From positions 1 to 6,611 of the forward strand of contig NZER01000511.1 of NCBI GenBank assembly GCA_002690445.1: a stretch of 6,611 nt of DNA. The letters run 5' to 3'. Origin of the DNA: Candidatus Pacearchaeota archaeon. Lineage in GTDB: Archaea; Nanoarchaeota; Nanoarchaeia; Pacearchaeales; GW2011-AR1. Below, piece after piece: positions 1 through 4,275 of this stretch. Below the pieces are notes generated by a model. That model saw only the letters and a list, made by a program, of their open reading frames with translations, ran no database searches and was not told where the DNA came from. Position numbers and translations under genes: made by a program. The stretch's first letter is position 1. Each line of letters begins with the position of its first letter.

Positions 1-396
1 CTGATAAACTCCATTCTTGAACCAGAAGTTAGTGATTCGGCTCTTGGAGTTCTTCATGACTAGATCAGTCAATAGCTGATCTGTGATCTTCTGATCTGTC
101 GTCTGCAAATCACTCAGTGCTCTACCAGCACGAAGTTGACTACAAACGAACTTGCTTACATAGTTGTTAAGCAACCAATCACTACTCACTCCAAGACGCT
201 TTGCCTTGTCATTCAAGTAGTTGTGTGATGTCTTCCTAGATTGACCTGAGATGATACATGCTAGGACCGGGGCGGGGTTCTTCTTCTTACTCATATTCTT
301 TTCCATATTTTTAAGTTTTGTGTATAAAGGATTCTTTGTAGTAGCAAATCTGCTAAGTCCGTGTGGTATAAACTCTTCTTTAGTTAAGGGCATCAT
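1..396 (-). CDS. Unknown phage protein, C-terminal part beyond left edge
   Basis: The frame is open from a tandem ATGATG (394-396 and 391-393) to the left edge, giving at least 132 residues with no stop. I do not recognise the family. An N-terminal stretch (M-P-L-T-K-E-E-F) leads to a lysine-rich segment, then a compact region with C-I-I-S-G-Q-S-R near residues 48-55 and a helical stretch around K-A-K-R-L-G-V. It looks like a small nucleic-acid-associated or regulatory protein, but nothing shows a catalytic site. The start overlaps the end of the upstream 49-aa gene by 17 bases, which suggests translational coupling. An AAGAAG about 7 bases upstream could serve as a weak ribosome site. Internal ATGs at 306 and 294 are alternatives; the one at 294 has GGAAAAG just upstream. 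Confidence 0.75.
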   Translation of the reverse strand, partial: MMPLTKEEFIPHGLSRFATTKNPLYTKLKNMEKNMSKKKNPAPVLACIISGQSRKTSHNYLNDKAKRLGVSSDWLLNNYVSKFVCSQLRAGRALSDLQTTDQKITDQLLTDLVMKNSKSRITNFWFKNGVYQ

Positions 397-529
397 GTAA
401 AAACTTCTTCTGTGGCTCAATCTCTCTATGGATGGCCTTCAACATCTTCATCATTGCTCCCCAGCGCTTCCATGCTCTGAGATTTGCAATTTCCTTCTCC
501 GTCATCTTTATGTCGCAATCAGCGTTCAT
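380..529 (-). CDS. Small 49-aa protein of unknown function
   Basis: This 49-codon gene runs from ATG (529-527) to TAA (382-380). The product is basic, rich in Lys and Met, and probably all helical (M-N-A-D-C-D-I-K-M at the start, W-K-R-W in the middle, F-L-H-D-A-L-N at the end). The family is not recognised. The start is fixed by its position: a TATAAT -10 box ends only 6 bases before the ATG, so transcription should begin at or next to the start codon and the mRNA should be almost leaderless. Its end overlaps the start of the next gene. The reality of the gene rests on the promoter, the close packing and the lack of any better reading on this strand. Confidence 0.65.
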   Translation of the reverse strand: MNADCDIKMTEKEIANLRAWKRWGAMMKMLKAIHREIEPQKKFLHDALN

Positions 530-535
530 TCCAAT

Positions 536-563
536 ATTATATATGCTTTTCCAGATACGGCAA
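536..563 (-). promoter_or_regulatory. Sigma70-like promoter, copy A
   Basis: Read on the minus strand, TTGCCG (563-558) is followed after 16 bp by a perfect TATAAT (541-536). It drives the 49-aa gene, whose ATG starts 6 bases after the -10 box. The cassette starts right at the stop codon (569-567) of the preceding 53-aa gene. From that stop to the ATTGG after the -10 box it matches copy B (941-968) with only about three substitutions over 42 bp. Confidence 0.75.
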
Positions 564-566
564 GCT

Positions 567-728
567 TTATTTTCCGGGAGACATCAACCTATTCAAGAAA
601 GCTAGAACTATTTCAAAGTCTAAATCTAGCTTGGTCTTATTAGGTTGTCGCTTCTCTGCTTTAATCCCTTCGATCGCGTTATGATATCGATAGGAATTAC
701 CATCTTGTCCTGCGTATTGTGCTCTCAT
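567..728 (-). CDS. Small 53-aa protein of unknown function
   Basis: The frame runs from ATG (728-726) to TAA (569-567), 53 residues. It begins M-R-A-Q-Y-A-G-Q-D-G, has a basic centre (K-A-E-K-R-Q) and a hydrophobic helical end (V-L-A-F-L-N-R-L). I do not recognise it. The start lies one base after the stop of the upstream 63-aa gene, so the two are probably co-transcribed and coupled. GGAA in the end of the upstream gene may act as a weak ribosome site. The stop codon is the first element of the promoter cassette that serves the next gene. Confidence 0.65.
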   Translation of the reverse strand: MRAQYAGQDGNSYRYHNAIEGIKAEKRQPNKTKLDLDFEIVLAFLNRLMSPGK

Positions 729-729
729 C

Positions 730-921
730 TTAATTTCCAGCTACGAGCTCTTCCACCATCGATTGCTTACCAACTGTGTATGGAACAGCCATCTTATCAT
801 CACGAATGATGATCCCGAGATCATGCGTCAATGTCCTGAAGACATTTGTGTCAAGCTTGTCTCTGTTCTCGAAGACAAATCCGAAGATTCCCTTCGCCAC
901 GTTAATTGTATTTTCATTCAT
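730..921 (-). CDS. Small 63-aa protein of unknown function
   Basis: The product starts M-N-E-N-T-I-N-V-A-K-G at ATG 921-919 and ends at TAA 732-730. The sequence has a helical first half (G-I-F-G-F-V-F-E-N) and a later segment with I-I-I-R-D-D-K. No family is recognised. An in-frame TTG at 939 would add six residues (A-V-V-R-D after the initiator), but these fall in the promoter and leader. The ATG at 921 is preferred because GAGAG sits just upstream and the same leader precedes the ATG of the 128-aa gene. The predicted leader from promoter B is about 12 bases. Confidence 0.7.
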   Translation of the reverse strand: MNENTINVAKGIFGFVFENRDKLDTNVFRTLTHDLGIIIRDDKMAVPYTVGKQSMVEELVAGN

Positions 922-940
922 ATCTCTCACAACAGCCAAT

Positions 941-968
941 ATTATATATGCTTCTCTGGATACGGCAA
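941..968 (-). promoter_or_regulatory. Sigma70-like promoter, copy B
   Basis: On the minus strand TTGCCG (968-963), 16 bp, then TATAAT (946-941). It lies directly after the stop codon (974-972) of the 128-aa gene and 19 bases before the ATG of the 63-aa gene. Upstream it is nearly identical to copy A. Downstream it shares the leader GTTGTGAGAGA with copy C. Confidence 0.75.
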
Positions 969-971
969 GCT

Positions 972-1358
972 TTATTTCTTGACGTAAATACCTTCTTCAG
1001 CTAAGAGCTCATCATAACCGTGATCCTCGTTCGACTCACGACGCTTCCGATTCTTAGCAACCATGCGATTCGATCGACGCCGCCTCACATTGCGCTGCGC
1101 AGCTTCACGCTCTTTCACACGCTCCTCATATGTCTGATACGAGAACTCGAACGTGCTGTTATCCTTAGGTGCATGTGCTTCGAGCGGCATACCGATCGGA
1201 ATCTGACCCTCTGGAAACTTGAAGTTATGCAAATCCCTGGATGTTATATCCATGGCGCGCTTCAATCCCATCTCGATGCCCAGCGTTACGCCGATGCTCT
1301 TACCCGCTATGACACCTGCATCATACGCGGCTTTTACTGCTTGTTCTGTCTTACTCAT
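972..1358 (-). CDS. 128-aa protein with basic C-terminal half, unknown
   Basis: The reading from ATG 1358 begins M-S-K-T-E-Q-A-V-K-A-A-Y. A glycine-containing, possibly helical first third (G-V-I-A-G-K-S-I-G-V near residues 15-24) is followed by a proline-containing middle. A very basic segment comes next (R-N-V-R-R-R-R-S-N-R and K-N-R-K-R-R at about residues 88-107), then an acidic tail ending G-I-Y-V-K-K. The Arg/Lys block suggests nucleic acid binding, but no known domain is visible. Base composition is more GC-rich than the operon to the right. The start at 1358 is chosen because promoter C and a leader shared with copy B sit immediately upstream. An in-frame ATG at 1418 with AGGGAGAAAG before it is a serious alternative (148 aa), and both could be used. 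Confidence 0.7.
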   Translation of the reverse strand: MSKTEQAVKAAYDAGVIAGKSIGVTLGIEMGLKRAMDITSRDLHNFKFPEGQIPIGMPLEAHAPKDNSTFEFSYQTYEERVKEREAAQRNVRRRRSNRMVAKNRKRRESNEDHGYDELLAEEGIYVKK

Positions 1359-1376
1359 GTCTCTCACAACACCAAT

Positions 1377-1405
1377 ATGATATGAACTTTTCGGGGATAC
1401 GGCAA
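1377..1405 (-). promoter_or_regulatory. Sigma70-like promoter, copy C
   Basis: On the minus strand TTGCCG (1405-1400), 17 bp, then TATCAT (1382-1377), one mismatch from consensus. It is followed by ATTGG and the leader GTTGTGAGAGAC shared with copy B. The ATG of the 128-aa gene lies 18 bases after the -10 box. The element sits inside the longer reading frame that starts at 1418. Confidence 0.6.
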
Positions 1406-1435
1406 CACCTTTCTTCATCTTTCTCCCTTTTTTCT

Positions 1436-1523
1436 TAACTCTCTGATTATCAAGAGTTTACATCACCTAGGGTAGCTAAACCCTTAAGCATCAAAGAGTT
1501 ACCGATTCTCCACCGTGGTAGAG
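1436..1523 (-). ncRNA. Candidate structured RNA or 5' leader
   Basis: Three helices can be drawn for the minus-strand transcript. A small hairpin has arms 1523-1518 and 1513-1508 with a CACG loop. A 12-bp outer stem pairs 1501-1490 with 1447-1436. A 9-bp inner stem pairs 1485-1477 with 1460-1452, separated from the outer stem by a 4x4 internal loop and capped by a 16-base loop. Each helix contains one G-U pair that would be an A-C mismatch in the opposite transcript, which favours minus-strand RNA. No U-run follows, so it is not a simple terminator. AGGGAG and an ATG (1418) lie just downstream, so it may be a leader element controlling the 148-aa form. It matches no riboswitch or tRNA that I recognise. 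Confidence 0.4.
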
Positions 1524-1540
1524 TAAAGATGAGTAAAGAT
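1521..1540. repeat. Tandem 10-bp repeat
   Basis: GAGTAAAGAT occurs twice back to back (1521-1530 and 1531-1540). It lies between the terminator of the 80-aa gene and the structured region. The function is unknown. Confidence 0.7.
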
Positions 1541-1577
1541 TTATAAAAAACGCGCGAGATTATCCTCCCGCGCGCTG
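1541..1577 (-). terminator. Rho-independent terminator, bulged GC stem
   Basis: On the minus strand a CGCGCG stem (1574-1569 with 1556-1551) continues past a two-base bulge through an AG/CT pairing and closes a short A/T loop. It is followed by six U (1550-1545) and then A/U. It sits just downstream of the 80-aa gene and should end transcription from promoter D. Confidence 0.8.
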
Positions 1578-1583
1578 AATTAT

Positions 1584-1609
1584 ATTAATTCTAGAATTCT
1601 AGAATTAAT
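1584..1609. repeat. 26-bp perfect palindrome spanning a stop codon
   Basis: The sequence reads identically on both strands, centred at 1596/1597, and contains two TCTAGA sites flanking GAATTC. It includes the TAA stop (1607-1605) of the 80-aa gene and lies 7-30 bases before the terminator stem. A 12-bp palindrome (AGTAATATTACT) follows it at about 1613-1624. It could be a protein-binding site or a second 3'-end hairpin. Confidence 0.8.
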
Positions 1610-1847
1610 GAGTAGTAATATTACTCGTGAGCAACTCGCTGCGGAGAAGCCTATTGTTAACCCCAACCTTCTGGTTAGAGCCGCCAATGCTGTAATTAGC
1701 CTTAGCTGAGTTGATGTAATATTCGCCGTTTGGTGAGCGGGTCATCTCGACCGTCACACGACGCGATCGAGCCCCATCCTTGAACCAGGATGCGCGCTTA
1801 CCATCTGTAGCCTCTAGTTGAGACTGAGCATATGTCTTTGCCGTCAT
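1605..1847 (-). CDS. 80-aa protein of unknown function
   Basis: The frame runs from ATG (1847-1845) to TAA (1607-1605), 80 residues. The N-terminal half is basic and polar (A-S-W-F-K-D-G-A-R-S-R-R at about residues 19-30). A beta-like stretch (V-T-V-E-M-T-R-S-P-N-G-E-Y-Y-I) and a polar tail ending N-I-T-T-H follow. The pattern suggests a small beta-rich fold, but I recognise no family. It has its own promoter (D), with the -10 box only 7 bases before the ATG, and its own terminator, so it looks like an independent single-gene unit. No ribosome site is possible between the predicted transcription start and the ATG. Confidence 0.75.
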   Translation of the reverse strand: MTAKTYAQSQLEATDGKRASWFKDGARSRRVTVEMTRSPNGEYYINSAKANYSIGGSNQKVGVNNRLLRSELLTSNITTH

Positions 1848-1854
1848 AGCCTAT

Positions 1855-1882
1855 ATTATAACCTAGGTTCCCTCGATGGCAA
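1855..1882 (-). promoter_or_regulatory. Sigma70-like promoter, copy D
   Basis: On the minus strand TTGCCA (1882-1877), 16 bp, then a perfect TATAAT (1860-1855). The spacer differs from copies A-C, so only the two boxes and their spacing are shared. The ATG of the 80-aa gene starts 7 bases after the -10 box, which predicts a leaderless or nearly leaderless mRNA. Confidence 0.75.
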
Positions 1883-1938
1883 CTCTCTGAACTTTGGGGA
1901 AGCGTCTAGTCGAATTGTCTGCGTGGCCGTTAGTAAAT

Positions 1939-1984
1939 CCAGGATCGACTTGTATATACATATGTCATATATGTCAGATCCTGA
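1939..1984 (-). repeat. Inverted repeat with A/T palindromes in the loop
   Basis: CAGGATC (1940-1946) pairs with GATCCTG (1977-1983); a G-U pair can be added outside in the minus transcript, and a further three pairs (GAC/GTC) inside after one bulged base. The loop holds three near-adjacent palindromes: TGTATATACA (1951-1960), ACATATGT (1958-1965) and CATATATG (1966-1973). It could be an RNA hairpin or a cluster of operator sites. Confidence 0.5.
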
Positions 1985-2017
1985 GCTATCTTCAGAAGTC
2001 CTGAGCTATCCTAGAAG
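1979..2017. repeat. Tandem imperfect 20-bp repeat
   Basis: TCCTGAGCTATC occurs at 1979-1990 and again at 1999-2010, a period of 20 bp. The similarity continues into the following bases (TTCAGAAG against CTAGAAG). Confidence 0.7.
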
Positions 2018-2054
2018 AACATTAATGTTTAATAGCCTTCTTATGTGGCTAATA

Positions 2055-2094
2055 TATAATAAAAAAGTGCATTAAATATAGTATTAATGCACTT
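2055..2094 (-). terminator. Rho-independent terminator of the long operon
   Basis: A perfect 11-bp stem (AAGTGCATTAA, 2065-2075, against 2084-2094) closes an 8-base loop. In the minus transcript it is followed by a U-run and then an A/U-rich tail (2064-2055). It lies about 43 bases after the last stop codon of the operon. The stem is symmetrical, but the U-run is only on the minus side. Confidence 0.85.
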
Positions 2095-2137
2095 CTCTGG
2101 AAATATGATATGTTTTTATCTAATATCTATAGGTTTT

Positions 2138-2605
2138 TTAATACTCAGCTCTAAGAATAGCATCTTCAATAAAGCCATCAATCCAATTAGCTACGAGAAG
2201 CTTTTCTATTTCTTCAATATCCTTACCCTGTTCGACATATCTATCATAAAGTTCTCTCATCCGTTTAATAGCAAAATCTTCTATACTAGCATAATCGGTA
2301 GTTTGTTGTATACGGCTATTGAGTGCATTGAGAAGTGTATGCTGATCTACATTTTGTCTATGTTGATCATCCAGACCATCATAAGGTTGATCATCAGCTT
2401 CATCAATACCGTGCATGTCAAGATACCGTTGAAGTTTATTTGCTTCTTTCGAATCACCAATCTTCTGCGCTTGGGCAAGTTTGGCTTTGATATCTTTAGT
2501 CCATTGTACAGCCTTGGCATGTTTGTCAGGAGACATTCGTTCACCTGTCTCAGAATCTACAGCTTCATAAGCCTCTAGAATTTGTTGTGCGTCTATATCT
2601 TTCAT
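2138..2605 (-). CDS. 155-aa protein, possible head-targeted protein
   Basis: The product begins M-K-D-I-D-A-Q-Q-I-L-E-A-Y. The I-L-E triplet at residues 9-11 followed by Ala fits the (I/L)-x-E cleavage pattern of the T4-type prohead protease, at the same position as in two neighbouring proteins. The rest is acidic, glutamine-rich and predicted helical (residues about 30-65 and 85-150), with no enzyme motif visible. It is the last gene of the operon, 43 bases before the terminator. AGGA about 8 bases upstream of the ATG (2605-2603), overlapping the end of the upstream gene, is one of the few good ribosome sites in the window. Function is unknown; the structural role is inferred. Confidence 0.8.
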   Translation of the reverse strand: MKDIDAQQILEAYEAVDSETGERMSPDKHAKAVQWTKDIKAKLAQAQKIGDSKEANKLQRYLDMHGIDEADDQPYDGLDDQHRQNVDQHTLLNALNSRIQQTTDYASIEDFAIKRMRELYDRYVEQGKDIEEIEKLLVANWIDGFIEDAILRAEY

Positions 2606-2610
2606 ATCTA

Positions 2611-3066
2611 TTATCCTGTTGGGGAAGGTGCATTAGGATTTCTTGTTGGGTCATCTTGCCACTTACTGCTAGGAGGTATCCTGCCAGTATCATCAGGATT
2701 AATACCTTCTGTATCTTGGATGAACTGAATAAACTTCTGGACAAATGCTGGATTGGCTTCTGTTTGTTTATTGATCCATCCGATCAACGAACCATCAGCA
2801 GCAGCATCGAGCTCTGGGTCTACTTGATACTCGGTATTGTCTGGGTTATCTGGATTCCTCTCATCTTGGTCCCAATCAATATATTGGCCAGGAGCTTCTG
2901 TAGCAACATGTTTACCTGTATTATCACAATGATCACATCCTTCACCGTTACACTTATCACACGTAACAGTCTTCTCACTAAGCGGCTCGTTCGCGGACGC
3001 TGTATACATGCTTTCCATGATAGATTCCAGTCCTGTATCTCTATTGGTATTATCTTGTTTATGCAT
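2611..3066 (-). CDS. 151-aa acidic protein with paired CxxC zinc motif
   Basis: Residues 36-51 read C-D-K-C-N-G-E-G-C-D-H-C-D-N-T-G, two adjacent CxxCxxxG units like those of the DnaJ cysteine-rich domain. Four cysteines in this spacing would bind one zinc. The C-terminal two thirds are acidic and rich in Asp, Asn and Pro, with one likely helix (I-G-W-I-N-K-Q through F-I-Q-F-I-Q-D, about residues 94-118). I-M-E-S at residues 16-19 is a weak match to a prohead-protease site. There is no J domain, so it is not a DnaJ. The ATG (3066-3064) lies 9 bases after the bS21 stop and has no visible ribosome site, which suggests coupling. Likely a small structural or chaperone-like phage protein, but unproven. 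Confidence 0.75.
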   Translation of the reverse strand: MHKQDNTNRDTGLESIMESMYTASANEPLSEKTVTCDKCNGEGCDHCDNTGKHVATEAPGQYIDWDQDERNPDNPDNTEYQVDPELDAAADGSLIGWINKQTEANPAFVQKFIQFIQDTEGINPDDTGRIPPSSKWQDDPTRNPNAPSPTG

Positions 3067-3075
3067 TTTAATTAT

Positions 3076-3273
3076 TTAGTCTTGAGCGTCACGAGCATCG
3101 AGGTAAGCTTTAAACTTAGCCTCTTTCATTTTCTGTCTCTTTACAGCAGAAGGCTTCTGATAGTATCGTCTTCTTCTGCATTCCCTCATTACATCATCTC
3201 TATCCAACTGTCTCTTCAGTCTCTTAAGAGCTCTGTCAATGGGTTCATCAGTGCGTATGTTTACTTTAGACAT
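3076..3273 (-). CDS. rpsU: Ribosomal protein bS21, phage-encoded
   Basis: The 65 residues match bS21 end to end. V-N-I-R with E-P-I-D-R-A-L-K-R-L-K-R opens the protein, R-R-R-R-Y-Y-Q-K-P lies in the middle and a basic helix (V-K-R-Q-K-M-K-E-A) follows. The length is close to bacterial bS21 (about 70), with the most C-terminal basic tail replaced by an acidic one. In bacteria bS21 binds the 30S platform next to the 3' end of 16S rRNA, where the Shine-Dalgarno contact forms. Phage bS21 genes are known from marine and other phages and are thought to replace the host copy in ribosomes. The ATG follows the upstream stop after one base and precedes a head-type gene, so it is expressed with the structural operon. 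No ribosome site is visible. Confidence 0.95.
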   Translation of the reverse strand: MSKVNIRTDEPIDRALKRLKRQLDRDDVMRECRRRRYYQKPSAVKRQKMKEAKFKAYLDARDAQD

Positions 3274-3274
3274 G

Positions 3275-3886
3275 TTAAATATAATCTGGTTTCAGCTGTT
3301 CTATCTCTAAGAACTCTTGAAAGGTTTCATCGTCCATATACGGTACCTTGCGGCTATCGAATACCCAGAAGCGAGTATCTTTCTTATATTCATCTTTAAA
3401 ATAGAAGTAATTAGGGAACGCACCAGATTTAAGTACATTACGAACTAACATATCATATACTTTGCCTCTATTCTCTTCTTTCGCACCAGTGAATAGGATT
3501 ACATTAGGTTCTGTAGTTTGTATGTAATGCGCAGCTATGTGTATGATAGTGCCGATGGTTCGAGTGGCGGAATGGCCGGACTTAGCGTTCTTTGAGAGTT
3601 CACCTGTTGCCTTATCTGTGAAGGCAAATTCGTGAACCTTTGCGCTGGCCGGGTTGAGAGCCTCTGGATAATACTCAGCTACGTACGGGTCATACATATC
3701 TATAGAGGCTCTATTGATAAAGTTACTAAGAATTCTATCGTCGTCGAAGGCGGCTTCTATTGTGTAAGGCTGGGGTGCGTCGTCTACGTTAAATGTATAT
3801 GTTGTAAGCTCTGGGTTTCTATCTACTTCGAACTTATAAGGATTGTCGAAGGCTTCGTTGATGTTATGGTAGTCTTTAAAGTTCAT
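3275..3886 (-). CDS. 203-aa protein with prohead-type targeting peptide
   Basis: The N-terminus M-N-F-K-D-Y-H-N-I-N-E-A fits a capsid-targeting peptide: I-N-E at residues 9-11 before Ala is the T4-type prohead-protease pattern. It aligns with the neighbour's M-T-F-K-E-Y-Y-I-I-R-E-G. After it come beta-rich segments (T-T-Y-T-F-N-V near 28-34, Y-T-I-E-A-A-F near 41-47, H-E-F-A-F-T-D near 85-91). A helix-strand unit follows (R-T-I-G-T-I-I-H-I-A-A-H near 109-120, P-N-V-I-L-F-T-G near 127-134), then R-G-K-V-Y-D-M-L. This last layout resembles a family common in T4-like marine phages, with a faintly acetyltransferase-like order. No active site can be named. The ATG overlaps the upstream stop (ATGA). 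Confidence 0.8.
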   Translation of the reverse strand: MNFKDYHNINEAFDNPYKFEVDRNPELTTYTFNVDDAPQPYTIEAAFDDDRILSNFINRASIDMYDPYVAEYYPEALNPASAKVHEFAFTDKATGELSKNAKSGHSATRTIGTIIHIAAHYIQTTEPNVILFTGAKEENRGKVYDMLVRNVLKSGAFPNYFYFKDEYKKDTRFWVFDSRKVPYMDDETFQEFLEIEQLKPDYI

Positions 3887-4275
3887 GTCGTTGCTGGTGT
3901 TATACCTGCTGTACCAAAAGAGGCTATTTGTTGTGCAGACTGTCTACGTCGTCTAGTTTGAATGCCTTTACCTGCATCTTTAGCGAGTCTAGCTGCTTTA
4001 ACAGCTGGTTTACGAAACTTACGAAGTTTAGCTATTTTAGCTACATCACCGAAAGGAATCATAGAGATTGCTGATATACCTGCATCGATTGCATGTTGCT
4101 TTGCTGTATCACCATCTCTACGTGCTATTGCTGCAGCAGATCTTAGGGCTGAGATGACGGAATTGCTAGCATCAGCAGCAGTACCAACTGTTGGTTCAAA
4201 GCCAATAACATCAAGAGCTAGCTGTAATTTATCTAACCAACCTTCTCTAATGATGTAATACTCTTTAAATGTCAT
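3883..4275 (-). CDS. 130-aa protein with pre-toxin-like domain and head-targeting peptide
   Basis: Residues 1-12 (M-T-F-K-E-Y-Y-I-I-R-E-G) carry an I-R-E before Gly, the pattern cut by T4-type prohead protease. Residues 20-90 follow the layout of the pre-toxin linker domain of polymorphic toxins: L-D-V-I-G-F-E-P-T-V-G-T-A-A-D (21-35), an Ala-rich helix, D-A-G-I-S-A-I-S-M-I-P-F-G-D (64-77), then K-I-A-K-L-R-K. A basic helix ends in four arginines (108-111). In toxins this domain sits before a C-terminal toxin; here nothing follows but a short tail, so no toxic activity is implied. The segments 40-52 and 64-76 could touch membranes. Start and stop overlap neighbours by 4 bases on both sides. 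A packaged, possibly delivered protein is the inferred role. Confidence 0.8.
   Translation of the reverse strand: MTFKEYYIIREGWLDKLQLALDVIGFEPTVGTAADASNSVISALRSAAAIARRDGDTAKQHAIDAGISAISMIPFGDVAKIAKLRKFRKPAVKAARLAKDAGKGIQTRRRRQSAQQIASFGTAGITPATT

Larger units (their letters stand above)
1883..2054. other. Gene-free stretch between two modules
   Basis: I find no credible gene here on either strand; short frames on both strands are interrupted or lack any start context. The stretch separates the terminator of the long right-hand operon from promoter D. It contains a hairpin, overlapping A/T palindromes and a tandem repeat (listed separately), plus AACATTAATGTT, a 12-bp palindrome near 2019-2030. 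It may hold binding sites for a regulator or encode a small RNA. Confidence 0.5.

Noticed and set aside
763..987. Two overlapping plus-strand frames of about 70 residues
   Set aside because: They run through promoter copy B and antisense to the 63-aa gene, in two mutually overlapping frames.
1020..1385. 121-residue plus-strand frame
   Set aside because: Complementary to the 128-aa gene and its promoter; the minus-strand reading has promoter and spacing support.
1979..2010. Possible tRNA because the minus strand contains TAGCTCAG, a D-arm-like sequence, twice
   Set aside because: No matching D-stem partner, anticodon arm or T-loop can be built around either copy; it is a tandem repeat.
1818..2075. 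85-residue plus-strand frame and its shorter form starting near 1964
   Set aside because: It crosses the promoter, the repeat cluster and the terminator stem, and ends inside the hairpin; no start context.
2087..2578. 163-residue plus-strand frame rich in Phe and Ile
   Set aside because: It is antisense to the 155-aa gene and begins inside the operon terminator hairpin.
2587..3399. 270-residue open frame on the plus strand, the longest in the window
   Set aside because: It lies antisense to the 151-aa gene, bS21 and part of the 203-aa gene. Its product is hydrophobic and Ser/Cys/Ile-rich as expected for an antisense shadow, and it has no promoter or ribosome site.
3546..3600. Short resemblance to a leucine tRNA start (GTGGCGGAATGGC)
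   Set aside because: It is inside the coding sequence of the 203-aa gene and no cloverleaf follows.
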